Source: Channallabes apus (taxonomy: Eukaryota > Chordata > Actinopteri > Siluriformes > Clariidae). From it: a stretch of 64,000 nt of DNA. The stretch covers positions 5,642,707-5,706,706 of the forward strand of contig CM060127.1 in the NCBI GenBank assembly GCA_030522415.1, given 5' to 3'. Positions within the stretch are counted from its first letter, which is position 1; each line of letters opens with the position of its first letter. Both the position numbers and the translations under genes were made by a program. Below, piece by piece: positions 10,444-22,054 of the stretch. The notes beneath the pieces were generated by a model, which worked only from the letters and a program-made list of their open reading frames with translations, had not been told where the DNA came from and did not search any database.

Positions 10444-11875
10444 TCAGAAATCTGTATAGTGCAGCAGCCTGAACACAGGGAAATAAAGAGCTGTTACCAT
10501 CAATACCAAACACACACGCACACCTTCTTAGCGTCGTATTGCCAGAGCATGTTAGGAAACAGGAACACACACTGTCTTCATTTATTCTTAACGGAAAATG
10601 TTCATCTGATGACTGACACCTGCTGGACACATGGTGAACTACAGGTACACACAGACTGGTTCTGCTTGCTGAGAGATTCATCATTCCTGCATTTTACCTC
10701 ATCTTTTTAAATATACACACACAAACGCACCAGGGGTGAGTGATGAGTTATTATTGTCAATGTTAAAGACACACAGCACACATATTTGTTTGTGTGTACA
10801 TATACCTGAAGAGTAGCGCCTGTCCTTTATCGTTAGCGATGGAGTAGAAGCCGCTGTGAGGTGAGAAGTCGAGGCAGTGCGGTCTGTAGATAGTCTTCTT
10901 GCGGAACAGGGGGAAGTTGGAAAAAACACTGAAGCTGGGAAGGTGGACCTGGACATACATACACACACACACAGTTACACACTAAAACTGACACCGTTTG
11001 CTGGTCATATTTATCCTCACTGCACTACAGTAGCTTAGGCGCCGTAGTGCTCTATATGTTAGTGCACTACATGTCTACTAGGAAACATGTTACTCCTAAG
11101 CTCACCTGTTCACACAAATACACACACACTTATCACCTGCACCTGACTGGAAACTCACATTAATTTCACACATCTGACAAGTGACTAATGTTTCACAATA
11201 TTATTTTTCATACACACACACACCACACAGTACTGTATAAAAGTGTTAGGCACCATATTATATGCTGTACCAATTTTGTTATCTATGTTTATAATTATGT
11301 CTGCCATAAAAAAATATAATGTTACCAGAGGAACTCATTCTCCAGCAAGCTCAGTAAAACCTAACAGCTGTTTTCTTATAAAACTGCACAAATCTGTGTC
11401 TAAAACCAAGTTTTCATTCTGAATATTAACTGTTTATTTTATTACTCTTCATTATTCTTTATTGCTCTTTATAGAAGTTTCTTTTATGCATAAATGTTTT
11501 CAAAAGCATCTTTTGTTTATGCCAAGTTTTTGTATGTGCCCAAGACTTTTGCACAGTACTATACGTAAAACAGCTGTTAGGTTTTACTGAGCTTGCTGGA
11601 GAATACGAGTTCTTCTGATAACTTTGTCACATTCGCTCCTTTATATTTTTATGCAAATCCCAGGAGCGTACATTAGGGTTTTTCTCCCCCATTTGAAAAC
11701 TGGTCTACTATGTTTTTTCTTTACAGCAATGCATATATGCTTCTGTAATGTTATTTATTAATTTTTAAGTTGTATATGGAAATACTGAATTATTTTGTAC
11801 ATAATAATGCAGCATAATATAATATGGTATAATATGGTACAGCATATAATATAGTGCTTTTGCACAGAACTGTGT

Positions 11876-11939
<64 letters not shown>

Positions 11940-12408
11940 CAGCCAAAAATAATAATTTATACACACTTCAGGTAAAGAAAAACTTTAAATATTAAAGACA
12001 CTTTTTACATTTTTATTTAAAAGTATTATTTTTTATATTTAATACTAAATGTATTGCTATACAGTATGTTGTATATTGATATATATGATAATATTATGAT
12101 AATAATATGATAAAATTATATATTTGTGTAATATAAAATTTAGTTTGATGATTTTTTTTTATTAATATAACAATCACAAACAATACCAATCGCACATAAG
12201 TTTTTTTTACAGCACTGTGTGTGTCACTCACCAAGCGAGTAGCTTCGTCCTCTGCGCGAGAGCCGATGGCTAAGATCTCAGATGTGGGGTTGAACCTGAG
12301 CGAGGTGGCGGCCGTCAGCAGGTTCATCACACACTTCAGGGGCTTAGGAGACGAACTGTTTACACACTCCTTCTGAGAATAGATATTCACCACACCCGAC
12401 TGGGAGCT

Positions 12409-12454
<46 letters not shown>

Positions 12455-12546
12455 TAAAAAAAAAACATCATCGTCGTCATCATCTTATACTCCGCCACCC
12501 CTTCACCAGCAGTTTTACACTATAAAGGTCAGATCCATGTCCAATC

Positions 12547-12585
<39 letters not shown>

Positions 12586-15028
12586 GATGAGACTCACCCA
12601 CAGGCCAGGTATCGATCATCTTTAGACACAGCGAGAGACGTAGCAGTCACACAGCCATCATCTCCAAACCGGTTCACACACTTACTGCTCCTCACGTCCC
12701 AAATGAACACCTCACCGTCCTCTGAAACACACACACACACAGAGACGAGGTTATGGATCAGACCAGTGAGAATCTTGTACTTTTTTATCTCTATGCACAG
12801 TTAATCTCAGAAAGATCCGTAACACACACACACACGATAAAGTACCTGAATTGGTGAAGATTTTACTGCCATCTGAGTTAAATGCTGCAGCACACACACT
12901 GCCATTAACCTTCACACTGCGAACCACCTCCTTCGTCTAACACACACAGAATCAGAGACATACAGGATGAGACAGAGTGAGACAAACAGGATGACATTTT
13001 GCATAGCCTTATCCAAGAGCGACTTACATTTTTATCTCATTATACATCTGCTCAGTTGAGGGTTAAGGGCAGTGAAACAGGGAAGGCTTGGTGGTAGTGG
13101 GATTTGAACCTGGGACCGTCCGAGCCATAGTCCAATGCCTTAACCACTGAGCTACCCCTGACCCTCCCATATGAGACAGATAGTGTGTGTAATCTGTATG
13201 TTTAATGGTGTTTATAATAAGGTGTGTGGGAGTGTATGTGAACAGTAAGAGAAGACAACACTCCTGTACCTTCATTGTCATGAGGTGGAGGAACCCAGAG
13301 GAACCGGTGAGGAGCAGGAACTGTCCATCAGGAGACACTTCAAACTCCTTGACTCTCTGTTCATTTAGACCTGCGGGGGGGAAGATCAACCGGAACATGA
13401 AGAGGAACCTCAGGACAACATCAAGTGGAAAATGAAGAGGAAGATCGGGAGGAATCCAGGGACTGGATTAAAAAGCAAATCTGGTGCATGCTGTAATCTG
13501 AACTGTTATAAAACCTAAAGGAGTGAGATGCTAAAAAGGTATCAGAGCTCATGGCTCGTACTTCATCTGACCTTTGACCCTGGGCACGGGGATAATCTTC
13601 CCCTCCATCATGTCGTAGATGTAGAAGAGCTTATTCCTCAGGCCCGTGGCCACCACCTGCTCTCCGTCCGCGCTAAACCTTGCCTTATTCACCGGGAAGT
13701 TCTCCAGGTGGATGCTCTGGATCTTCGGGTTGGTCTTGCCATCCACCTGAGAGGAGAAAGAGAAAACACACACAGGAACCTTACCTGCTGATCTGAAACT
13801 GCACGAGGGGTACCAATCAGCAGGAGTGTGGAATACTGAGGCTGTAGTTCACCATCTGTCCACTAGAGGACACTGCTTACCTGGAACAGGGAGACGGTGT
13901 GGTCGAGACCGGCGGTGAGGATCACCTGAGCGGAGGTGTGGAACTGCACTGAGGTCAGGCGGCCTTCACCTGGATTAGCGTTGTTAGCATTCAGACATTT
14001 CTTCATCTGCAGAGAGAAACACAAAAACCTACTGTCAAAACAGACACACACACACACACATCCTTTAACTAGTTAATCCACACACACACACCTCACACAC
14101 ACACCTTAATAATGCCTTTAGGGAGAGTTTCTGATGCGGCAATGTAGTTTCCTGTCCTCTGCATCAACTCATTATCTTCATCATCATCATCCTCGTCGTC
14201 ATCATCACCTATCATCAAACAAACAAATACAGAAGGAACATGTGTTTGTGCATTATTTGTAAGTCGCTCTGGATAAGAGTGTCTCCAAATGCCTAAATGT
14301 AAGTGTGTGGGTTAACGATTCTTCAGAAGGCATTAAAATTTAAGGCATTAAAAGTGTGTGCTCACTTCAAATGATTCAGAATCAATTTAGAGAAAAAAGA
14401 AATAAAGAAACAAAGTAGTTTCTGTTTTTAAGTGATTCTTCAAATGATTCTGAATCACACGAGTCAGTACCTTTCCTCTTGCTTTTCTTCACAGTGGACT
14501 CCGCCCAGGACGGGACTCCGCCCATCGCCTTCTGGAACCTTTTAAAGGTGAGAAAGGTGAGTGTGAGGTTAACCTGTCACTCATTTACTTACATAGATCC
14601 ATACACTGGTTAACTCTTGTGTGTGAGAGAGAGAGACTTACTGCTCTTTGAGGCGCTGATGCACTCTCTGTTTGGACATGGCCGCTTCGGCGTCACTGCG
14701 AATGAAGTCTTTACGGAAACGATGCGTCATGTCCACACTGCGGGGAGACACCAGAGGGACATTGTTACACCTGAGGATCACCCGATTTACAGCTGAGATA
14801 CACCTGAGGAACAGCTTAGTAAAGCCTGACTTACACCTTAGTAACAGCTGCAGTACAGATAAATAACACCAGAGCACATCAGACACGCGGAGACACAGAG
14901 ATCAGACACAGAGCTGCAGGGACACCAGGAGCTCTTAGAGATGAGAGAAGCTGGAGGTGACCTTTATTATTTTACCTGAATGTCACTTGGTAAAGGTGTG
15001 TGTCTATGATCGTTAAAACTAAAAACAG

Positions 15029-15064
<36 letters not shown>

Positions 15065-15918
15065 TCATCTCTTGGTTCTTACACTTCACACAACATACAC
15101 TCCAGCTTCGCAGTTCTGCATCAGGACAACTATAACCTTTGACCTGTCTACTGAAGTCTGAGGACTTACTTTTCCTGCACATTATCATCCTCATCCTCCC
15201 AGACGGCTCTCCTCTCTGTGGGGACCTGCAGCCTCGCCTCATTCTCCACCTCCGAGTCACACGAGTCCTCATCCTCCTTTTCATCATCATCGTGCTGATC
15301 ACACACACAGACAGAGAGAGACACACACACACAGACAGAGAGAGACACACACACACAGACAGAGACAGACACACACACACAGACAGAGACAGACACACAC
15401 ACACAGACAGAGACAGACACACACACACAGACAGAGACAGACACACACACACAGACAGAGACAGACACACACACACAGACAGAGACAGACACACAGACAG
15501 AGACAGACACACACAGACAGAGACACACACACACAGAGACACACAGAGACACACACACACACAGAGACACACACACACACAGAGACACACACACACAGAA
15601 AGAGAGAGAGAGAGAGTTAGAACACACAGGATCTGTACTAATACTCAGTGTATGGTCATCAGCAGAGCATTCATCAGACAGGTGTGTGTGTGTATGTGTG
15701 TGTGTGTGTCTGACCTGTAGGCGCTGCAGCAGCCCCTCCTCCCCCCCGAACACCAGCTCCTCCAGGATCCTCACAGAGCTCTCCTCCTCCCCTAACGCCT
15801 TTAGCTCCTGCGTGTGCCTGTTCCTCTCCTGCTCCTCACGCGCTGTGTCCACGCGCTCACCATCTGCCTCTAACCGCGGCCTCTTCACTTTAGCGCGCGC
15901 TGATTTCCCCTCCATCAT
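10444..15918 (-). CDS. utp18: U3 snoRNA-associated protein 18 (WD40 protein)
   Basis: Thirteen coding exons: 15715-15918, 15170-15294, 14642-14737, 14471-14538, 14105-14208, 13881-14006, 13572-13746, 13270-13370, 12846-12936, 12598-12721, 12232-12406, 10806-10948 and 10444-10468. All have GT-AG borders and matching phases, giving 518 residues (human UTP18 is somewhat longer). Residues 1-68 hold [17 protein letters not shown], the conserved N-terminal box. Acidic tracts follow near 70-90 and 165-178. WD40 blades fill about 200-518 ([32 protein letters not shown]), ending in HYTDF. UTP18 belongs to the UtpB part of the small-subunit processome and is needed in the nucleolus for 18S rRNA maturation. 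The second ATG (15915) has the better context. Introns hold SINEs, a MITE and a minisatellite, but the exons are intact. Confidence 0.95.
11228..11560. mobile_element. Tc1-type MITE in utp18 intron 11
   Basis: The ends cagtactgtataaaagtgtt and, inverted, agtactgtgcaaaagtctt are terminal inverted repeats of a small non-autonomous Tc1-like family. A second, overlapping partial copy shares the stretch ctgttaggttttactgagct in opposite orientation (about 11570-11870). Confidence 0.6.
11889..11935. repeat. (CA)n microsatellite in utp18 intron 11
   Basis: About 23 CA units follow a short TA run. Further CA/TG runs in utp18 introns lie at 12413-12450, 12551-12582, 14042-14060 and 15030-15062. Confidence 0.95.
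13005..13165 (-). mobile_element. tRNA-derived SINE in utp18 intron 8
   Basis: Read on the minus strand it has a tRNA-like head (tagctcagtggttaaggc), a B-box-like ggttcaaatccc and a tail ending in gtaagtcgctcttggataag. The same family occurs at 16259-16412 on the plus strand, and tail fragments lie at 14262-14305. Confidence 0.7.
15297..15600. repeat. 24-bp minisatellite in utp18 intron 1
   Basis: The tract repeats cacacacacagacagagaca with a 24-base period, about nine copies, and then decays to CA and GA runs. Because the period is a multiple of three and the tract lacks stops, it produces long open frames of His-Thr or Cys-Val on both strands. They are not genes. Confidence 0.95.
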
Positions 15919-16110
15919 TCACCGATTAAACCTTAAACACTGTCACAGCCGCACAGACTCTCTCTACTCCGCTTTAACTTTAATCACAGAACTACACTCA
16001 GTACCCAGCCTGTGCCATGTTTTCCAACAACGTGCATTGGCTTCCGGTTTGGTGACCCACAACCCCGGAAGTTTTTTTTTACCCCGCGTCCCCATTTTTT
16101 CACGCTTCCG
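15919..16110 (-). promoter_or_regulatory. utp18: utp18 promoter region
   Basis: The region upstream of the utp18 start is TATA-less. It holds two ETS-type motifs, CCGGAAG on the minus strand (16041-16047) and on the plus strand (16065-16071). ETS sites at TATA-less starts are common in ribosome-biogenesis genes. The start site is not visible. Confidence 0.5.
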
Positions 16111-16258
16111 TTTGTAGGAAAAAAAGTCTCTGATTTTTAAAATGTCGCGTGAGGCTTTTTCATTTAAAACGTTTGAACAAAAAAAATTGACTATTTCTAA
16201 ATAGTTATATTATCTTATAATTATATCATTATTATCTTAGTAATATGTACTACATAAG

Positions 16259-16412
16259 TGGGGCAGCTCAGTGGTTAAGGCATCGACTACTGGTCAGAAT
16301 GTTCTTCACCTCGAGCCCTTAATCCTTAACTGCTCAGCTGTATAATGAGATAAAAAGTAAGTCACTCTGGATAAGGGCACCTACTCAATGCTGTAATATA
16401 AATGTGTTGTAA
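16259..16412 (+). mobile_element. Truncated tRNA-derived SINE
   Basis: It starts ggggcagctcagtggttaag, lacks much of the middle, and retains the tail tcactctggataagggcacc. It is the same family as the minus-strand copy at 13005-13165. Confidence 0.7.
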
Positions 16413-16467
16413 TGTTGTTTTTATTGTTTTTTTTTTAAATTATTATTATTAGTCAAAACTAAGTTAT

Positions 16468-16859
16468 AGGGCGGCGCGGAGGTGTAGTGGTTAGCACTGT
16501 CGCCTTGCACCTCCAGTGTCCGGGTTCGATTCCCCGGCCAGGCTCCATTCCCGTCTCTGTGTGCATGGAGTTTGCATGTTCTCCCCGTGCTTGGTGGGTT
16601 TCCTCCGGGTACTCTGGTTTCCTCCCACAGTCCAAAGACATGCAGATTAGGCAAATTGGCGTTCCCAAATTGACCATAGTGTGTGAATGAGTGTGTGTTT
16701 GTGTGTGTGTGTGTGTGTGTATGTGTGTGTGCTCTGCGATGGATTGGCACGCTGTCCAGGGTGTACCTTGCCTCGTGCCCTGAGTCTCCTGGGATAGGCT
16801 CCAGGTCCCCGCGACCCTAAATACAGGATAAAGCGGTATAGAAGATGAATGAATGAATG
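16468..16859 (+). mobile_element. tRNA-derived SINE with intact 13-bp duplication
   Basis: The head has A-box gtgtagtggttagcac and B-box gggttcgattcc, followed by a conserved body (gagtttgcatgttctccccg, cagtccaaagacatgcag). The tail is a (GAAT)n run. The direct repeat aaaactaagttat occurs at 16455-16467 and 16860-16872, exactly flanking it, so the copy is fairly young. Confidence 0.9.
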
Positions 16860-17104
16860 AAAACTAAGTTATTTTACCAGTTACAGAATGCAGTATGTTA
16901 TTACCCAGGTCTAAGCCTGATCTGTATTACCCCTACTTCATCTGTTTAATTAGTATAAATAATGTACTGCCTTTAATTATTTATTTAACCCCTATTGTGT
17001 CATATTGTACAAGCGTTGTGATTAGTTATTTCACGTCTGTCTGTGACACAGCTGATATTGTATAGTTCTACCTCGATTTAAAATAAATAATTTATTGAAT
17101 TAAC

Positions 17105-18930
17105 GTTGTTAAGATACAAAACTGAAACACCAGATTTTAGATTTTGGGCCACACCAGAGGGATTTTGGGCCACTCTTCTTGCAGGTCACTACGTAAAGCT
17201 GGTGGAGGAAAACGTTTTCTGATTCCTCCAAAACACCCCAAAGTGACTCAATAATATTTAGATCTGGTGACTGTGCAGGCCATAGATGTTCAACTTCACT
17301 TTCATATTCATCAATACACTCTGTCACCAGTCTTGCTGTGTATATTGGTGCATTATCATACTGATGTGCACATGGTCCTCCAGAATGGTTCGGTAGTCCT
17401 TGGCAGTGACGTGCTCATCTAGCACAAGCATTGGGCCCAGGGAATGCCATTATATTGCAGCCCAAACCATCACTGATCCACGCCCATGCTTCACTCTGGG
17501 CATGCAACAGTCTGGGTGGTACGCTTATTTGGGGTATCTCCACACCGTAACTCTCCCGGATGTGGGAAAGACAGTGAAGGTGGACTCATCAGAGAACAAG
17601 ACATGTTTCACCTTGTCCGCAGCCTTCTTTGTGATATGCTGACATTACCCTGGATTAGGGGTGGGCGATATACCGGTATACACGGTTAACCAGTAGAAAT
17701 TTGTCAACCGATAGAGATTTTGGTCTATCGTCTTAATCGCGGTTGAGATCACGTGACGTTGCATGTTACGTAACCACGCAATACACATTCACTTCTATGG
17801 GAAGCCAAACACATCTAAAGTGGGACGAAACCGCGACCCGGTGGATCGGGCAGTGCGGACCAACTTGAGCAGCGCTACTCGAAACACAAACCTGCGCGAC
17901 ACTGATAGAAATAGACCGCGCCGACCATCAAAATACATTTTACCCCGCTGGGATGCGCACGTACAAACCAGGCATGGTAAGACGGAAACAATATTAAACA
18001 GTCCTGACATTTAAAATAAATTGTTTTTAAATAAAAAACAGTGAGTCGCGCAGGTTTGTGATTCGAGCAGCGCTGCGCGATCCACCGGGCTGCGCAAATA
18101 AACCAGATCATCTCTGCGCTATCCAGATAGTCGCGCTGCGCTGTCCACTGGGCCGCGCAGATATTTGGTCAATCGGGTGTAAAAAAACGAGAGCACACAA
18201 AATCCTTATCAACTGTTTTTATTCTCCTTTATTCACAAAAACAAACTGAAACTCCAACACACGCGACACTCTAGAGCAGGAAGTGTGCATGTGCCTTTTG
18301 CCCTTCTACGGCAAGCCCGGAAGGGATAAAAACCTCACACACACATATGCACCTCACGAGGGCCTGTGCATCTAACATTAGCACGATATAACAAAATCAA
18401 ATTAGGTTTGTTACACATCCAATCGAATATGGCCAAAGTAAAAAAAAATGCGGCTAACCTCAGCAATTCCCAGTTTAAATAAAATTACATTATGTAAAAT
18501 AGTTTCTTTGTGTTTGAATTTTTATTTATGCATTTTCAGATACAAATTGCTATATTGTGATATATATCGTTATTGAGGTAGAAAATTGCTTCTACCGTGA
18601 TAGAAGATTTTGGTTATATCGCCCACCCCTACCCTGGATACTGTGACTCTTGATACATCACAAAGACTTGCTGTCTTGGTCCAGCGAGATGCGCACCAAC
18701 AATTTGTCCCGTTTTGAACTCTGATATGTCACCCATAATGTTGTGTGCATTGCAATATTTTAAGCAATACTGTGCTATGACTCTGCTAATTAAACCTTCA
18801 CACTCTGCTCTTACTGGTGGAATGTTCAATCAATGAAGATTGGCCACCAGGCTGGTCAAATTCAGCCATGAAACCTCCAACACTAAATTGGATCTAATCA
18901 TTGTCCAACCCGTGTGTATACATGTGTAAT
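17105..18930 (-). pseudogene. Tc1-like transposase remnant, split by a hAT-like insertion
   Basis: On the minus strand the remnant encodes HLWPAQSPDLNIIESLWGV, the C-terminal catalytic Glu block of a Tc1-like enzyme. Degraded middle and N-terminal parts extend to about 18930. The 976-bp element at 17656-18631 interrupts it. Many stops and frameshifts show that it is old. It is not the same family as the copies at 4241 and 55845. Confidence 0.75.
17656..18631. mobile_element. Non-autonomous hAT-like element with perfect 8-bp duplication
   Basis: The ends TAGGGGTGGGCGATAT and ATATCGCCCACCCCTA are exact inverted repeats. The octamer ccctggat flanks both sides (17648-17655 and 18632-18639). The inside has no transposase. 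It inserted into the Tc1 remnant described above, so it is the younger of the two. Confidence 0.9.
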
Positions 18931-18931
18931 G

Positions 18932-19508
18932 TACAGTTTATTACAAAATATGTTTTCTAAACGTAATAAACGTTTCATTCTGTATATTTTGTATGATGCA
19001 TTAATGTTTTGAAACAAAAATGTTTTATTATCTTGGAAAATGCTGAAATCTGATTTTCCCTGTGTCCTGCTCTTAAAATAAATATATTAATATTTAATTA
19101 CATGTGCTCAGAAAATACATAATTTTCTAGTAAAATAAACAAAATAAACAGCTTTATTAAATTCAAAGTTAGATAATTGTAAAACAATAAAAAAAATATT
19201 TTATTAAATTACAGAAAAGTTACAATTATAGTAAGATTCAGGTATAAAAGATTGAATTATACAAATAACTATCCACAGTTAAATGAAAGTTATACAGTAT
19301 GAGCAAACTTAACAAAAATATACAAATAAATAATAACAGTAGAAAGAGTAAACCCACAAATAAACAGACAAAAACATAATAATAAAAATAAATAAATAAA
19401 CTAAATAAAAAGCAGAAAAAAGCGTTCCCTACAATAAGAGTTTTGGGAACACACCCAGATGTCTAATCAGATGGCAGAATTTTCCTGCCAATCACAGTGT
19501 TTATTGCC
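18932..19508. other. AT-rich intergenic stretch ending in a CCAAT box
   Basis: I see no gene. The end of this stretch (ctgccaatcacag, CCAAT at 19488-19492) may be the original upstream part of the NME promoter, displaced by the element that begins at 19518. Confidence 0.4.
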
Positions 19509-19517
19509 GAATCAAAA

Positions 19518-19601
19518 GAGAGGGTGCTCGCTGCAGAGCCAAATGGGAGGAGCTGGAGCTCCAGCTCCCCCTCGCTAGATCTAGTGGGCGGGGCTTCAGA
19601 C
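19518..19601 (+). repeat. Left terminal inverted repeat of the 5.4-kb element
   Basis: It matches the right end in inverted orientation. The right copy has an extra block of about 22 bases (a second gagctccagcgaggggg unit). Both carry a GC-box, gggcggggc. Confidence 0.85.
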
Positions 19602-19867
19602 ATCATTGGGCCAGGTAGATCGCCGCACAGTTAGAGTCCGTTCAAACTAGATGTACCTGTATTGCACGGTAAGAAAACTGTACTTTAAAGATACATTTTA
19701 CATTGAAATGTATATAAAATGTATATCTTACATTTATCGCTGTCTCGACATGACTATGGTTGCTATGTTTTCACACCCTTGAACAGAAACGTTAATTAGT
19801 TGTTGTTGTTTTTTTCCACGTAACTAATGCTAGCATTCTCCCATCTCCCATGCTACATTTTTGCATG

Positions 19868-20307
19868 TGTAGTAGCACGTGTTAAATCTTTCCTGTTGCT
19901 ATCTTCCTGTCTCCTCTTACATCAGCTCTTTAAGGTGTGAACGCTCCCACGCTCACCTTCCCATTCTCTCTTCATGTCTCTCTCCCCCTCTGTCTCCTTC
20001 CCCCTCTCCCCCTAACTCGAGCCAACATCTTGTGATCTGTCTCTGGACGGACACCTCTCTATCTTCCTCTCCTTTGATTCTTCAGGATCTCACCAGGACA
20101 TTTACAATGGTTCATGTTCTTTGTAGTTACATATGTCTATAGCCCAGGCGTTTGGTCAAACATATATAAACCCCATCTTTTGCTGTTAATAAACAGAGAC
20201 CTTTCTGACGGACAACGTGTGTGTGTGTTTGACTGAGTCTCTCCTGGCGCCAGAGAAGCTTACCGAAGCACAGCGGACAGACCGAGCAACTCGCCTCTTC
20301 TACTACG
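19868..20307 (+). mobile_element. Candidate solo LTR of an endogenous retroelement
   Basis: The 440-base stretch begins TGTAGTAG and ends CTACTACG, nearly the TG...CA inverted ends of an LTR. It holds a CT-rich tract, a TATA-like tatataaa (20163-20170), a poly(A) signal AATAAA (20188-20193) and a downstream GT-rich stretch. No target duplication is clear, and no internal retroviral gene is present. It lies about 60 bases upstream of the splice acceptor of the zinc-finger exon. Confidence 0.45.
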
Positions 20308-20383
20308 TAATTTCAGAAAAACTTTATAGTAGTGTTTATATATAATCATATATATATATTTTTTTTCAGATTAACCTGTACAG

Positions 20384-22054
20384 ATGCATCAGACAATACT
20401 TTTGCGAGGACAGGATCCCCTGCTGTCTATCCAGAGATGCACAGTATGCTGCCAAAAATACCACTGTACCTACTGTAAATCGGTTTACAACCATTTGCAT
20501 GAGCTCCGGAATCATGTAGCAAATCACATGCGAAATGCAGTTCAAGAAGAAGGTATGTGTGTTGTGAATAATTTTAATTGTAGTACTGTGCGTGTGAGAA
20601 ACACATCATGCTTGTTGAACCTTTAAGTTTTTGCATTGTCATTTCTTCCTAGCATTTAAATCTTAAATATATTGTTCATTTAATATGTTCTCCTGTTGTG
20701 AAACTTTTGGGAATTTTGAATTTCACATACTTATGTTTAAAAAAAAAAAATTAATAGATTTTCTGTATTACATTACTTAATTTCAATCATTATAAATATT
20801 AATAACATGTATATAAATACTCTTTACGTGGCAATCAGGCTGCAAGGGCTGGTGTAGAGTCTGTCAGGCATTTGTTCCAGCTGAGTAGTTGCATGTTTAG
20901 CTAATAGTTTTTAAATCAGGGCTTTATTTGGTAGAACTTCATGTGTTCTGCTTGGACAGAACAAAACCTTCACCTACACTGGCCTTGGTGTTTGGTGGCA
21001 GTGTGGTAAAACAATATATAAAAAAAGGATCTTAATGTTGTTGTGCTCTTGAGCAAAGTGTTTCACCACAAAACCTCAGCATAGGCAATGCATTGTATTA
21101 AACATGTAAATGAAACAATTGTGCTAATTTTATTCTTTCTATGTTTTAGATTTTGTCATCATCAAGTGTGGTCTAAAGTGCAGGCAATCACCACATTTTC
21201 ACTGCTGTTACTGTACATCAACAGTAATTAGACGTGACAGTCTTATTACACATTTTAAAATGTGTAAAAATTTTGAATCTGGACAACCACCATCAGCAGC
21301 ACCACCACCATCTCCAGCATCAGCAGCACCATCCCCAGCATCAGCGCCACCACCACCATCCCCAGCGTCAGTGGCACCACCTCCATCAGCAGCACCAGGA
21401 CCACCTCCAGCATCGTCAGCAAAAAGAGTACGCGTCCGGCAGCAAGTCAGGGTGACTTGCACACACTGTGGCATTAAAATAAATCAAAGGAACTTGCTGG
21501 TTCATATCAACCGAAGACATAGGCAAAGGGTAGACGTTATTACAGCAAAGCGGATGACATGATGGAAGTCACTCCAGCTGAGTCAGATAGCATGGAGATC
21601 ACCCCAACCACAGGAATCTATGTATGTAGACACAATGTTTATGTATTGCTTAAATCGTTTATGCATTTACCTTTTCTGTTTTATATAGGTGTTTATAAGC
21701 AGAACTTCACTAATTACATTATTATTGGAATCCTTATCTTGCACACAGGACTCAGCGGTGATGAAAAACATTTTGCTGGCCTGTAAGTGGGTGGAGGAGA
21801 ACCAACACCAATTTGCTGGGAAAATTTAACTGCCAAAGATCCTGAAGATGAAGGAGGAAGATGCATTGTTGGCTATCACAATGCGAGACTTGTTCCTAAA
21901 CACAATGTTTTATGAAGGTGAAAGGGATGAAGAAGAAATTTGGGCTCCCTTTCCTTTTACTTTTCAGAGAGTTGAGGACATGGACATTTTCTTGCAGGAA
22001 GTACGAGACAAAAGAGACATCCGTGTGTCTTGTTTACACAACCCTCACTTGTGA
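20384..22054 (+). pseudogene. Spliced zinc-finger gene inside the 5.4-kb element
   Basis: Exon A runs 20370-20552 (ATG at 20384, donor GTATGT), exon B 21150-21621, and exon C 21749-22054. Phases match (1, then 0). Exon A encodes CTVCC and a C2H2 finger, YHCTYCKSVYNHLHELRNH. Exon B has a second finger-like unit, HFHCCYCTSTVIRRDSLITH, a Pro/Ala/Ser-rich linker, and a third finger, CTHCGIKINQRNLLVHINRR. One missing base near 21555 shifts the frame (stop at 21560-21562) before MEVTPAESDSMEITP. Exon C contains a TAA (21827-21829) between WVEENQHQFAGKI and LPKILKMKEEDALL. Its end, EDMDIFLQEVRDKRDIRV, resembles from memory the hinge-flanking region of SMC5. If unbroken, the product would be about 315 residues. 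Its function is unknown. Confidence 0.55.
20553..21149 (+). other. Intron of the zinc-finger gene
   Basis: AT-rich sequence lies between a GTATGT donor and a pyrimidine-rich acceptor (tttctatgttttag). Nothing else is recognised in it. Confidence 0.5.

Noticed and set aside
14967..15720. Long open frames of 190-250 codons on both strands rich in His-Thr, Cys-Val or Asp-Arg
   Set aside because: They run through the 24-bp minisatellite of utp18 intron 1; the repeat has no stops and the true exons end at 15170-15294 and 15715.
16468..16560. tRNA-like sequence with A and B boxes
   Set aside because: It is the head of a SINE with a 13-bp target duplication, not a functional tRNA; the acceptor stem does not pair.
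21208..21474. Gly/Asp/Ala-rich minus-strand frame and His/Gln-rich plus-strand frame
   Set aside because: They are shadows of the Pro/Ala/Ser linker in exon B of the zinc-finger gene.
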